From the NCBI RefSeq assembly GCF_900110345.1, contig NZ_FODJ01000007.1:1-64000 (forward strand): a stretch of DNA of 64,000 bases. The letters are read 5' to 3'. The translations under genes and the position numbers were made by a program. This stretch comes from Amphibacillus marinus. GTDB lineage: Bacteria; Bacillota; Bacilli; Bacillales; Amphibacillaceae. Under the pieces are notes generated by a model, which was not told the origin of the DNA, did not search any database, and worked only from the letters and a program-made list of their open reading frames with translations. Below, piece by piece: positions 29,524 through 39,358 of this stretch. Positions within the stretch are counted from its first letter, which is position 1; each line of letters begins with the position of its first letter.

Positions 29524-29655
29524 TTAAAGATGGTCAGTGTTTAAGTTATTCCTATATTCAGGAATTTCCATCCTCATTAGTATTTCTTCTAGCTTAGAGA
29601 CGCGCTCCTCACTCAACTCTGCTAAATCAATTGGCTCAGAAGGTCGCACAATCAC
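29524..29655 (-). CDS. Hypothetical 43-residue protein upstream of the protease remnant
   Basis: A small open frame starting at GTG (29655), with GAAGG nine bases upstream of the second possible GTG. The product, MIVRPSEPIDLAELSEERVS onward, is acidic and predicted to be one amphipathic helix (residues 11-32) followed by a polar tail. It reads like real protein rather than random translation, but no family is recognised. It ends 32 bp before the protease remnant on the same strand, so it could be a partner gene or the surviving part of a larger decayed gene. Confidence 0.35.
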   Translation of the reverse strand: MIVRPSEPIDLAELSEERVSKLEEILMRMEIPEYRNNLNTDHL

Positions 29656-29750
29656 TTACCTTCAATAATAGGATGACTTGTCAAAAACGCACCAAAATAA
29701 AAAATAATAAAATATTCCAGATAATTTTATAAAATAATCTTTTTTAAAAA

Positions 29751-29780
29751 TTGAAAAATATGTTACATTTTTATTATGAT
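29751..29780 (+). promoter_or_regulatory. SigA promoter of the orphan lipoprotein gene
   Basis: TTGAAA (29751-29756), 18 bp, TATGAT (29775-29780). The ATG at 29776 that would begin a longer reading frame lies inside this -10 box and is therefore not the start. Confidence 0.7.
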
Positions 29781-29826
29781 ATATTTTACTATTGAAACAA
29801 CACAAAAAGGAGAATTTAATTATAAA

Positions 29827-30216
29827 ATGTGGAAAATCATAATTCTATTATTTTTTTTAACTGGGTGCTCCCCCAAAAATACTGATGTACTCAAAATAAC
29901 AGTTTCTTTGAGTGAGAATGTAACACAGCAATCGTATCTCATTGTAATCGATCCGTTAGAATCTCCACAACATATTGATTTTCTCCCTACTGAATATGGA
30001 AATATCTATGCTACTAAATCAAATTTAACTAATGGGATCGAATTAACCGTTGAACGTGATTTACTTTACAACTTATCGGTTTATCGTGCTCAAGATGATT
30101 TTGAACAATCTGTTAACAAGCGAGAATACCTTGATTTTGTAGAAGAGCAGGTTGCCAAAGTAGAGTTAACCTTTGATAAAGCTGATACCCATTATGTATT
30201 AATTTTAGATAACTAA
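29827..30216 (+). CDS. Small putative lipoprotein, unknown function
   Basis: A 129-residue secreted lipoprotein: MWKIIILLFFLTGCSPK is a very short signal peptide with lipobox LTGC (Cys13). The mature part is about 115 residues, predicted mostly beta, with no recognised domain. A short all-beta fold on a lipid anchor would fit a binding or inhibitor-like module, but that is speculation. AAAGGAG lies a rather long 14 bases upstream. It is divergent from the protease remnant and convergent with proC, in the stretch that interrupts the usual serS-dck neighbourhood, which suggests a lineage-specific insertion. Confidence 0.7.
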   Translation: MWKIIILLFFLTGCSPKNTDVLKITVSLSENVTQQSYLIVIDPLESPQHIDFLPTEYGNIYATKSNLTNGIELTVERDLLYNLSVYRAQDDFEQSVNKREYLDFVEEQVAKVELTFDKADTHYVLILDN

Positions 30217-30288
30217 TTTAATTAGTCTAGTAAAACATTTTATCTTCTGACATCTAACATAATTGGGAAGTAATGCTTTTTTTCTAAT

Positions 30289-31098
30289 TTATTTAGTATG
30301 CCCTAATGCAACTGAGCGCTGATAAGCGGCTTGAATCGCTTCTTTTATTGCTTGATCAACTTCCGCTGCCGCCAAAGCATGGATACCAGCTTCAGTTGTC
30401 CCTTTGGGGCTCGTAATCTTTTTTCTCAGCTCCGCAGGAGAGTCAGACGACTTTGTTAACATTGCTGCCGCCCCTAACAATGTCTGATTAATCAGTCGCT
30501 TAGCACTTCCCTCTGCTAAACCCAGTTCTTTAGCCTTGGTCTCCATCGCCTCAACAATATAATAAAAATAAGCCGGCCCACTTCCGGCAATTGCAGTGGC
30601 GATATCAATTTCCTGTTCCTTCAGTAGCTCCACTACTCCTACTGTCACAAATAGCTGAGTTGCCATCTCAACATGATCCTGATTGGCAAATTGGCCTTTT
30701 GCGATTGCTGTCGCACTTAATCCAATCATTGCTGACGTATTTGGCATTGCACGTACAACGGCAATATCCAGCTCTAAGATTTGTTCAATATATTGGGTTG
30801 AAATCCCTGCCATTACCGACAGAATGAGTATTTCCTTATTTAAAAAAGGTTTAATCTGTTCCAAAACGGTTTGGGCGTCCTTTGGCTTAATAGCTAAGAC
30901 AATAATTGTTGCTTGTTGTAGCGCTTGCTGTGAATCCTGCTCAACCTGAATACCATATTTCTCTTTTAGTTCTATTAGACGCTGTTTGTTCGTTCTATTC
31001 GTAACCGTAATAACTGAAGGTGAAAAGTTACGAGCAACCATTCCAGCAATTAAAGCCTCTGCCATTGATCCTGCTCCGATAAACGTCATCTTGTTCAT
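30289..31098 (-). CDS. proC: Pyrroline-5-carboxylate reductase
   Basis: Last enzyme of proline synthesis: reduces pyrroline-5-carboxylate with NAD(P)H. The Rossmann motif is FIGAGSMAEALIAG (about residues 5-18), VRAMPNTSAMIG is the substrate loop, and the C-terminal signature GTTEAGIHAL is intact. Length 269 is normal. It stands alone with an AAGGAGG ribosome site. Proline is a common compatible solute in salt-stressed Bacillaceae, but no osmotic regulatory site was recognised here. Confidence 0.96.
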   Translation of the reverse strand: MNKMTFIGAGSMAEALIAGMVARNFSPSVITVTNRTNKQRLIELKEKYGIQVEQDSQQALQQATIIVLAIKPKDAQTVLEQIKPFLNKEILILSVMAGISTQYIEQILELDIAVVRAMPNTSAMIGLSATAIAKGQFANQDHVEMATQLFVTVGVVELLKEQEIDIATAIAGSGPAYFYYIVEAMETKAKELGLAEGSAKRLINQTLLGAAAMLTKSSDSPAELRKKITSPKGTTEAGIHALAAAEVDQAIKEAIQAAYQRSVALGHTK

Positions 31099-31162
31099 AA
31101 CAAAGCCTCCTTAGCATACTATCCAATCTGAATATTCTAACTTTTAATGATGATATAAAAAA

Positions 31163-31189
31163 GATCCTATCAGCTAAAATGATAAGATC
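31163..31189 (-). terminator. Terminator of the tRNA-Ser gene
   Basis: GATCTTATCA pairs with TGATAGGATC (one G-U) and runs into TTTTTT on the minus strand, 32 bases past the tRNA 3' end. Confidence 0.85.
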
Positions 31190-31220
31190 CCGAGTATCGT
31201 CTATTGTTATCGGTATAATA

Positions 31221-31313
31221 TGGCGGAGGAAGAGGGATTCGAACCCCCGCGAGCCGTGAAGCCCCTGTCGGTTTTCAAGACCGATCCCTTCAGCCGGACT
31301 TGGGTATTCCTCC
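31221..31313 (-). tRNA. tRNA-Ser (anticodon UGA)
   Basis: A 93-nt class II tRNA with CCA encoded. Acceptor arms GGAGGAA and TTCCTCC pair, the anticodon loop reads CTTGAAA with anticodon TGA, a long variable arm GGGGCTTCACGGCTC-like is present, and the T-loop is GGTTCGAATCC. It lies 67 bp downstream of serS, the enzyme that charges it, as trnSL-Ser1 does in B. subtilis. It also has its own promoter. Confidence 0.98.
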
Positions 31314-31333
31314 GTAAACTGACGACAAAAATT

Positions 31334-31362
31334 ATCATACCAGTTCTTATTATACCTGTCAA
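31334..31362 (-). promoter_or_regulatory. SigA promoter of tRNA-Ser
   Basis: Near-consensus TTGACA (31362-31357), 17 bp, TATGAT (31339-31334) with TGG extended -10. Start near 31327, giving a ~13-nt leader. The tRNA can therefore be made without the T-box-controlled serS transcript. Confidence 0.9.
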
Positions 31363-31380
31363 TATAATTAACATATTTTT

Positions 31381-32655
31381 TTATTTAATTACGGTTTTCC
31401 CACCCATATAAGACTGTAAGACAGTTGGTATTGTAATACTACCGTCTTCATTCTGATAATTTTCTAAGATTGCTGCTACTGTTCTGCCAATTGCTAATCC
31501 AGAACCATTCAAAGTATGAACAAACTCAGGCTTGGCTTTTTCCTCACGTCTGAATCTAATTCCCGCCCGTCTTGCTTGAAAGGCTTCAAAATTTGAGCAT
31601 GATGAGATTTCCCGATAGCTATCATTGCTTGGCATCCATACTTCAATGTCATATTTTTTGGCTGCTGTAAAGCCTAAGTCTGCCGTACACATGCTTAGCA
31701 CACGATAAGGGAGTTCTAACAATTGCAGCACCTTCTCAGCATGTCCAGTTAACTCTTCAAGCACTTGATAAGAATCTTCAGGTTTAACAAAATGAACAAG
31801 TTCAACCTTGTTAAACTGGTGCTGGCGAATTAATCCTCTTGTATCACGACCTGCTGAACCTGCTTCTGAACGGAAAGAAGCGCTATAAGCAACAAATTTT
31901 TGTGGGAGCTGATTGGCAGCTAAGATATCATCGCGATAATAGTTGGTAACAGGCACCTCAGCAGTTGGAACAAGAAAATAATCCCAATCTTGAATTTTAA
32001 AAGCATCTTCTTCAAATTTAGGTAACTGACCTGTCCCCGTCATGCTTGTTCGATTAACCATATACGGTGGTAGCATTTCCTGATAGCCATGCTCATCAGC
32101 ATGGAGATCCATCATAAAGTTGAGCAGTGCACGCTCTAACCGGGCACCTAAACCCGTATAAAAGACGAATCGACTTCCAGTAACCTTTGCTGCTCGTTCG
32201 AAGTCTAATAGTCCTAATTCAGTAGCTAGGTCCCAATGGGCTTTCTGTTCAAATATCGGCTTTTGAATTTCTCCCCACTGGCGTACTTCTACATTATCAT
32301 CCTCTGTCTCACCAATTGGGGAAGATTGATGTGGAATGTTTGGAATAGAGAGTAAGAGTTGTTCAAGCTTTTCCTCGACCTCCTTAAGCTTATGATCAAT
32401 CGCCTTGATCTGGTCACCAACCTCACGCATTTCGACAATCATACTGTCTGCATTTTCTTTTGCCTTTTTAAGTGCTGCAATTTCCTTCGTCACATCATTT
32501 CGCTTTGCTTTTAACTCCTCGGTTTGAGCAATAAGCTCACGTCTTGATTGATCTAACGCTTCAAATTGATCTAAATCTGATAAGTCCTCCCCTCGATGCT
32601 TTAGCTTTTCCTTTACCTCAGCAAAATTTTGACGTAGATATTTAATATCCAGCAT
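31381..32655 (-). CDS. serS: Serine--tRNA ligase
   Basis: Class II synthetase that charges tRNA-Ser (and tRNA-Sec where present). The N-terminal ~100 residues form the long antiparallel coiled coil ([23 protein letters not shown]) that grips the variable arm. Motif 2 is [21 protein letters not shown] and motif 3 is [18 protein letters not shown]. Length 424 is standard. It is preceded by a T-box leader, so transcription continues when tRNA-Ser is uncharged. Confidence 0.98.
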   Translation of the reverse strand: MLDIKYLRQNFAEVKEKLKHRGEDLSDLDQFEALDQSRRELIAQTEELKAKRNDVTKEIAALKKAKENADSMIVEMREVGDQIKAIDHKLKEVEEKLEQLLLSIPNIPHQSSPIGETEDDNVEVRQWGEIQKPIFEQKAHWDLATELGLLDFERAAKVTGSRFVFYTGLGARLERALLNFMMDLHADEHGYQEMLPPYMVNRTSMTGTGQLPKFEEDAFKIQDWDYFLVPTAEVPVTNYYRDDILAANQLPQKFVAYSASFRSEAGSAGRDTRGLIRQHQFNKVELVHFVKPEDSYQVLEELTGHAEKVLQLLELPYRVLSMCTADLGFTAAKKYDIEVWMPSNDSYREISSCSNFEAFQARRAGIRFRREEKAKPEFVHTLNGSGLAIGRTVAAILENYQNEDGSITIPTVLQSYMGGKTVIK

Positions 32656-32691
32656 ACGAATAGCCTCCTTTTATAAATGATGCGTAAAAAG

Positions 32692-32950
32692 CAAAAAAAA
32701 TAGCGCTCATCCCAAATAATACATAAGGGACGAGAACTATTTCCCGCGATACCACCCTGATTGGAGACATCGGTCTCCCGGCTTCTTTCAGGATAACGGC
32801 TTAACACCGAGTATGCTTGCGACCACATACCACTCAAGGATGGATTCACTATTTTCTCACACTGGTTCCCACCAACCACCAGCTCTCTTGTTGTGAAAAA
32901 AAATAACTACTAAGTCCTCTCATTGCTTTCGTACACATATTGATTAATTA
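32692..32950 (-). promoter_or_regulatory. T-box riboswitch of serS
   Basis: A ~260-nt leader. The T-box sequence AGGGTGGTATCGCGGG lies at 32758-32743 on the minus strand. The competing terminator stem CTCGTCCC/GGGATGAG (32734-32727 with 32713-32706) is followed by nine Ts. In stem I the context GTGAA-TCC-A (TCC at 32844-32842) suggests a UCC serine specifier. Uncharged tRNA-Ser would stabilise the antiterminator and raise serS expression. Confidence 0.93.
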
Positions 32951-32956
32951 TTGTTT

Positions 32957-32985
32957 ATCATAACGAAAAGCGCCTTAAGTTGCAA
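32957..32985 (-). promoter_or_regulatory. SigA promoter of the serS T-box leader
   Basis: TTGCAA (32985-32980), 17 bp, TATGAT (32962-32957) on the minus strand. The -35 box overlaps the last codons of pdxT, so serS is an independent unit. Confidence 0.85.
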
Positions 32986-33565
32986 GTGCTTTTTTAGCAT
33001 CTCCAACCATTTCAACAAAATACGCAATTAAGCGATCATCATTTGTTAGCTCAGGATGAAAAGACGTACAAAGTAAAGCGCCTTGCTTGGCGGCAACCAC
33101 AGCATTATTGAAGGTTGCTAGCACTTCTACTGTTGAACCAATTTCTAAAATATATGGTGCTCTTATAAAAACCGCTTCAAAGTCAGGTGCAACGTGCTTA
33201 ATGGCCAGATTTGCTTCAAAGGATTCCCGTTGCCTACCAAATGCATTTCGCTCCACTTTGATATCCATCAGTTCTAAGTGTGCATCATCTTGCCCTGCTA
33301 TTTCCTTTGCTAACAGAATTAAACCGGCGCATGTGCCAAAGATGGGCTTACCCTGTCCACCAAATCGCTTTAATGGTTCAAGAAAATGATAATGATTAAT
33401 TAAGCGCCTCATTGTGGTGCTCTCACCACCGGGTAAAATTAAACCATCAATACCCGCTAGCTGCTCTACTTTTTTTATAATAATTCCTTCTGCTCCACAC
33501 CGTTCAATTGCATTTATATGCTCACGGACAGCGCCTTGCAAGCCTAATACCCCTACTTTAACCAT
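32975..33565 (-). CDS. pdxT: Pyridoxal 5'-phosphate synthase glutaminase subunit
   Basis: Class I glutamine amidotransferase-like glutaminase that feeds ammonia to PdxS. The catalytic triad is Cys in [11 protein letters not shown] plus His/Glu in [20 protein letters not shown] is the oxyanion loop. The true start is the ATG at 33565 ([13 protein letters not shown]), with AAAGGAAC upstream; a longer open frame runs into pdxS. The gene follows pdxS by 22 bp. Length 196 is standard. Confidence 0.98.
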   Translation of the reverse strand: MVKVGVLGLQGAVREHINAIERCGAEGIIIKKVEQLAGIDGLILPGGESTTMRRLINHYHFLEPLKRFGGQGKPIFGTCAGLILLAKEIAGQDDAHLELMDIKVERNAFGRQRESFEANLAIKHVAPDFEAVFIRAPYILEIGSTVEVLATFNNAVVAAKQGALLCTSFHPELTNDDRLIAYFVEMVGDAKKALAT

Positions 33566-33587
33566 ATTAATCGTTCCTTTATTTTTT

Positions 33588-34472
33588 TTACCAACCACGA
33601 TCCTGCATCCGGTTTTCTGGTGCGATGGTACTAATCTCAAGACCTTTCATTGCTGTACCAAGTCCCTTTGAAACATTAGCAATTAATTCATAATTGTCAA
33701 AATGCGTTGTTGCTTCAACAATTGCTTTAGCAAATTTCTCAGGATGGTCGGACTTAAAGATACCTGATCCAACAAAGACACCATCCGCACCAAGCTCCAT
33801 CATCAGGGCTGCATCTGCTGGAGTGGCAACGCCACCCGCTGCAAAGTTGACAACTGGTAGACGACCATTTTCTTTAATTGCTAACAATACTTCATATGGT
33901 GCACCAAGCTCTTTAGCAAAGGTCATAATCTCATCAACTGACATATGGATTAGCTTGCGTACTTGCGCATTAACCTCACGCATATGACGAACCGCTTCAA
34001 CAATGTTTCCTGTACCCGGTTCACCCTTTGTCCGAAGCATTGAGGTACCTTCACCAATACGACGAGCAGCTTCACCAAGATCACGGCAACCACATACAAA
34101 AGGAACCGTATAATCTTTTTTGTTTAAATGGAAAATCTCATCAGCTGGCGTTAGCACTTCACTTTCATCAATATAGTCAACACCCATCGCTTCTAACACA
34201 CGTGCTTCAACAATATGACCAATTCTCGCTTTTGCCATTACAGGAATAGTAACAGCCTGCATAACCTCTTCAACAATAGTAGGATCAGCCATACGTGCTA
34301 CACCACCTGCTGCTCGGATATCAGAAGGAACACGCTCTAATGCCATAACAGCGACAGCACCAGCTTGCTCAGCAATTTTAGCCTGCTCAGCATTTACGAC
34401 GTCCATAATAACGCCACCCTTTTGCATTTCTGCCATACCACGTTTAACTCGATCAGTCCCTAAAACAGTCAT
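33588..34472 (-). CDS. pdxS: Pyridoxal 5'-phosphate synthase lyase subunit
   Basis: Synthase subunit of the DXP-independent vitamin B6 pathway: makes PLP from ribose 5-phosphate, glyceraldehyde 3-phosphate and ammonia in a 12+12 complex with PdxT. It is a TIM barrel with the active-site Lys in [10 protein letters not shown], the [17 protein letters not shown] phosphate loop and the late VGSGIF motif. Length 294 and near-universal conservation make the call secure. An AAGGGGG ribosome site precedes the ATG. The enzyme supplies cofactor for the PLP decarboxylase at 8.9 kb among others. Confidence 0.99.
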   Translation of the reverse strand: MTVLGTDRVKRGMAEMQKGGVIMDVVNAEQAKIAEQAGAVAVMALERVPSDIRAAGGVARMADPTIVEEVMQAVTIPVMAKARIGHIVEARVLEAMGVDYIDESEVLTPADEIFHLNKKDYTVPFVCGCRDLGEAARRIGEGTSMLRTKGEPGTGNIVEAVRHMREVNAQVRKLIHMSVDEIMTFAKELGAPYEVLLAIKENGRLPVVNFAAGGVATPADAALMMELGADGVFVGSGIFKSDHPEKFAKAIVEATTHFDNYELIANVSKGLGTAMKGLEISTIAPENRMQDRGW

Positions 34473-34535
34473 TTGTATAAATCCCCCTTAAAATGATTAC
34501 CTAGTCAATACTGCATGTCGTTTTGAATTAGCTAC

Positions 34536-34564
34536 ATTTTATCCTAACCATAATACTTGTACAA
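34536..34564 (-). promoter_or_regulatory. Candidate pdxS promoter overlapping a palindrome
   Basis: TTGTAC (34564-34559), 17 bp, TAAAAT (34541-34536) on the minus strand. The -35 box lies inside the perfect palindrome CTTGTACAAG (34556-34565), which could be an operator. No regulator gene is next to it. Confidence 0.5.
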
Positions 34565-34708
34565 GCACTATTTTAATTCTTGTATGATAAAACAGATTCG
34601 AAAAGTAGGTTTTAAAGTTGAGCGTTCTTGATAACGCACTTAGTAAACCGACAAACTGCTTAATTCTCATTATTCAGTCTTTATCAAGCTATCTTATTGT
34701 ATCAAAAA

Positions 34709-34736
34709 GACTTGAGAGATTTGATACCCTCAAGCC
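34709..34736 (-). terminator. Terminator of dacA
   Basis: GGCTTGAG pairs with CTCAAGTC around a 12-base loop and runs into TTTTT on the minus strand. Confidence 0.88.
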
Positions 34737-34745
34737 TTTTTTAGA

Positions 34746-36077
34746 TTAAAACCAGCCAGTTACTGTATCGACAACTGTTGTGAAAATATTACTAAAGAAG
34801 TCACCAACAGCACCCATTGTTAGCATAAACCAATTGGCCTGCTCTACCTCACTTAAAGTAATAATGTCGACAGCAGGACCAGTGTTATCTTGATAGATAT
34901 TTCCATAGTCTGCGTTCCCTTGATATACAAGGCGTGCTTGTCCAATCGTTTCACCTTGATCAAGCGGAGCAACTAACTCACCTGCGTCATTAAACTTATC
35001 CTCATCGTAAACGTATTCCACTGTATATGCTTCTTCTTCATCATGACGAACCATTGCGGATAAACCAGCAGCTAATTCGACATCAACCTGATCTTCTTTT
35101 CCTTTATTTACAGGTAAAGTCGACTCACCATCTAATTGATAGCCAGCTTCATACAGATCTATCTTACTAAATTCATTAAAGCCATAATCAAATAGCTTTT
35201 GGGTTTCATTAAATCGCGCACCATAGCTCTCTGTTCGCATAACAACGGTAATTAACCGTTGACCATTCCGCTCTGCAGTTCCAGTAAAGCAATAACCTGC
35301 TTCTTGCGTATAGCCTGTCTTTAACCCATCAACACCCTCGTAAAAATACGAAGAAAAATTATCATTATTCCACGGAAGCATCCAATTCAGGTTCTCCAAT
35401 GGTTGACCATCTAATTGTGAACGAATTGTACTTGAGAATTCCAATACTTCTGGATAGTCATTTACTAAATGGTAAGCTAAAGTCGCTGCCGAACGGGCTG
35501 AGATTAAGTTATCAGCTTCCGGGTCTGTTCCCTCGGGGTAGTCATCACCTAGACTTGCATTTGTTAATCCTGTTGAATTGACAAATTCAAAATCGGTTAA
35601 GCCCAATGCTTCCCCTTTTTCATTCATCATTCGAACGAAATCTCCCTCGGAGCCCGCTACAAGTTCTGCTAGTGCGATGGTTGTTGCATTGTCAGAAATA
35701 ATTGCCATACCTTCATACAATTCTCTAACTGTATAATCCTTATTCTGAATTAGACCTATACCAGAAAAAGCATTATTAGCTGAAATGCTATAAGGATAGT
35801 CACTTATTTGCGTTGTTGTATCCCAATCAATTTGACCTTCACTTATTGCTTCAAGTACTAAATATTCCGTCATCATCTTGGTCATACTGGCTGGTGGTAG
35901 CATCAAATCCGCGTTCTTTGCATACAAAATCTGTCCTGTTTCAGCATCAACCAAAATAGCCGACTCTGCCTCGATATCTATCGTTTGAGCATATAACGAT
36001 CCCATACCCCCACTAAAGACTCCAAATACTAATAACGCAATTAGTAAACTTACTGTTGTTTTTTTTATAGCTTTCAA
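34746..36077 (-). CDS. dacA: D-alanyl-D-alanine carboxypeptidase (PBP5 type)
   Basis: Low-molecular-weight penicillin-binding protein that trims the terminal D-Ala of peptidoglycan stem peptides. A signal peptide (to about residue 30, GGMGSLYAQT) precedes the S11 peptidase domain with SMTK (near 64-67), SDN (IISDNATT) and KTG (DGLKTGYT). A C-terminal beta domain and an amphipathic anchor helix (FSNIFTTVVDTVTGWF) complete it. The 443-residue length equals B. subtilis DacA. The exported part is rich in Asp/Glu, like the oligopeptide-binding protein. It is downstream of guaB. Confidence 0.97.
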   Translation of the reverse strand: MKAIKKTTVSLLIALLVFGVFSGGMGSLYAQTIDIEAESAILVDAETGQILYAKNADLMLPPASMTKMMTEYLVLEAISEGQIDWDTTTQISDYPYSISANNAFSGIGLIQNKDYTVRELYEGMAIISDNATTIALAELVAGSEGDFVRMMNEKGEALGLTDFEFVNSTGLTNASLGDDYPEGTDPEADNLISARSAATLAYHLVNDYPEVLEFSSTIRSQLDGQPLENLNWMLPWNNDNFSSYFYEGVDGLKTGYTQEAGYCFTGTAERNGQRLITVVMRTESYGARFNETQKLFDYGFNEFSKIDLYEAGYQLDGESTLPVNKGKEDQVDVELAAGLSAMVRHDEEEAYTVEYVYDEDKFNDAGELVAPLDQGETIGQARLVYQGNADYGNIYQDNTGPAVDIITLSEVEQANWFMLTMGAVGDFFSNIFTTVVDTVTGWF

Positions 36078-36260
36078 CTGCTTGTACCTCCACTTATTTT
36101 GTTACACGTCATTATTCTAACATATTTGATTTTATTTCGACATCTACTTTTGCACTGTATTTTCTTCCAATAATAATATCTCCAGAAACATTCAGTGGTA
36201 GTCAAGGCAACATTATAGCAACTAACCAGTAATTAGCGGCTTTCAACTTTTTAAAAAAAT

Positions 36261-36289
36261 AAGGCAAGCTAATCTGATAGCTTGCCTTA
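36261..36289 (-). terminator. Terminator of guaB
   Basis: AAGGCAAGCTA and TAGCTTGCCTT form a perfect 11-bp stem with a 6-base loop, then ATTTTTTT on the minus strand, four bases past the guaB stop codon. Confidence 0.95.
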
Positions 36290-36292
36290 TCT

Positions 36293-37786
<1,494 letters not shown>

Positions 37787-37830
37787 CTATCTACTCGGTT
37801 ATTCATGCATTTCTAATCTTATTGTTATTT

Positions 37831-37859
37831 ACAATACGACAACGTACAGTGTTTTTCAA
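37831..37859 (-). promoter_or_regulatory. Candidate guaB promoter
   Basis: TTGAAA (37859-37854), 17 bp, TATTGT (37836-37831) on the minus strand. No PurR-box pair was recognised around it. Confidence 0.55.
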
Positions 37860-37984
37860 CCTTTTTTCAATAGAAGAAGCTAAGTGAATTAAATTTAGAA
37901 AAATCTGAATTTATCAAAAAATAAGTCTGCACCATTTAAATAATTATTAAATTATCTAAATGTGGCTCAGTTTTAAAGTTTCTA

Positions 37985-39091
37985 TTAATCTTCTACCATG
38001 GCTAAATACGCAAGATCATGTAAATTATTCTCATTAATAACTAGCATTTCATCTGTAGCGTCTAGATAAATTTCTATTGACCATTCTTTTCGCATGTTAA
38101 TTTGTTTGATAATTCCTATTTGTCCATTAGTTAAATAGGCGGATTTTCCACTTAGTCGTTTCTCGAACACATCAACAAACGCTGCGAAATATTGCTGATC
38201 AATTTGCTTATCTACTAGCTGTTGCATATCTGATAAAGCTAAAAAAACAGGTGGTTTTCCTTGATTATAACGGTCAAAACTAAGAATAAAATAGCTAATT
38301 GCTATGCTTAATATTTTCGCATATGGATTAATTTTATTACCTGTTAAAGCTAACGGATAACCTCTTCCATCAATACGCTCATGGTGTTGGAGAATAGCTA
38401 GCTTCACATTATTGCTTAAAGATGATTTTTTTTCTACATATCGATAAGAGAGAACGGGATGTTTTTTCATGTTAACCATTTCTATTTGAGATAAGTGCTT
38501 TCGTTTACTAAGCAATGAATCTGTCAGCTTAGCCATCCCAGCATCAGCTAACAGCGCTGCAAGACTAACCTGAATCCAATCATTATTAAAACCGGCGTAC
38601 TTTGCTAACATACCACTTAGTAAGCTGGTCGCTACACTTTGATGAAAGAAATAGTCCTCTTCAGAAGCTTGTTCAGCTAACATGAAGATAGCTACATGAT
38701 TATGCTCAATTTGCTCAAGCAATGGGACAATTAGCTGTCTCAATTCATGAATATCAATTTGTTCACCGCTCTGCCACCGTTTAAACATTTGTTGATAGCA
38801 GGTTACGGTCTCCAGATAGAAAGATTTAAATGTTTTGATGTAATTCTCTTGAGCAACAATTGATTGTGATGCTTCCTTTTTACTTCGTTTTTTTGGAGAA
38901 AATGGGTTACCATTAGCTAATATCGGTTCTACTTCTACGTTATCTATTAAAAAACGCTTTAATACATCAATGTGTACCTCTTGCACAACAGTTTGACTAG
39001 CTATAATTGGTTGATTCGATTTACCATAAACATCTGCACTAATTATGCAGTTTGGAACTAATTGACTTGGATGGACAATCAGTTTAATCAC
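37985..39091 (-). CDS. HD-GYP-like protein with degenerate catalytic HD
   Basis: A 368-residue cytoplasmic protein. Residues ~150-290 follow the HD-GYP phosphodiesterase pattern, a class that hydrolyses c-di-GMP. FFHQSVATSLL supplies the first His, KKHPVLSYRYV and LQHHERIDGRGYP the later metal ligands and GYP. The key HD step reads LLADAGMAKL instead of LLHDIGK, so the metal-binding His is Ala. It is therefore probably a binding or scaffolding protein rather than an active phosphodiesterase. No receiver, PAS or membrane domain is present. It starts at GTG with a weak ribosome site. It occupies the gyrA-guaB interval where B. subtilis has an rRNA operon. Confidence 0.8.
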   Translation of the reverse strand: MIKLIVHPSQLVPNCIISADVYGKSNQPIIASQTVVQEVHIDVLKRFLIDNVEVEPILANGNPFSPKKRSKKEASQSIVAQENYIKTFKSFYLETVTCYQQMFKRWQSGEQIDIHELRQLIVPLLEQIEHNHVAIFMLAEQASEEDYFFHQSVATSLLSGMLAKYAGFNNDWIQVSLAALLADAGMAKLTDSLLSKRKHLSQIEMVNMKKHPVLSYRYVEKKSSLSNNVKLAILQHHERIDGRGYPLALTGNKINPYAKILSIAISYFILSFDRYNQGKPPVFLALSDMQQLVDKQIDQQYFAAFVDVFEKRLSGKSAYLTNGQIGIIKQINMRKEWSIEIYLDATDEMLVINENNLHDLAYLAMVED

Positions 39092-39310
39092 CTACTTTGA
39101 CTTTTGGTAGAGTTTAATTAAGACGAGAAATTACAAATTTTTTTTACAATTATTGTTTGCAATGAGTAAGTAGATGATCTCTTTTGTAGTTTATGTAGTA
39201 AAATCTTTGTCTAAGGTGAAGGAATAACATCTACTTAGTGGCAGGGACAAAGCGAATTACTTGTGAAAGTATCTGTTTCAACTCTTTAATTATAGATGAT
39301 GAAGCTAAGA

Positions 39311-39352
39311 AACCGAAGACTGCTGCTAACAATTAGCTATGCGCCTTCGGTT
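39311..39352 (-). terminator. Weak terminator-like hairpin after gyrA
   Basis: AACCGAAG pairs with CTTCGGTT around a 26-base loop, seven bases past the gyrA stop codon. No U-tract follows, so strength is doubtful. The rest of the 267-bp gap to the HD-GYP-like gene shows no other feature I can support. Confidence 0.45.
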
Positions 39353-39358
39353 CAATAA

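Noticed and set aside
29776-29826. Longer N-terminus of the orphan lipoprotein
   Set aside because: The ATG lies in the -10 box and would bury the lipoprotein signal peptide.
32613-32879. 88-codon ORF upstream of serS
   Set aside because: It is the T-box leader read as protein.
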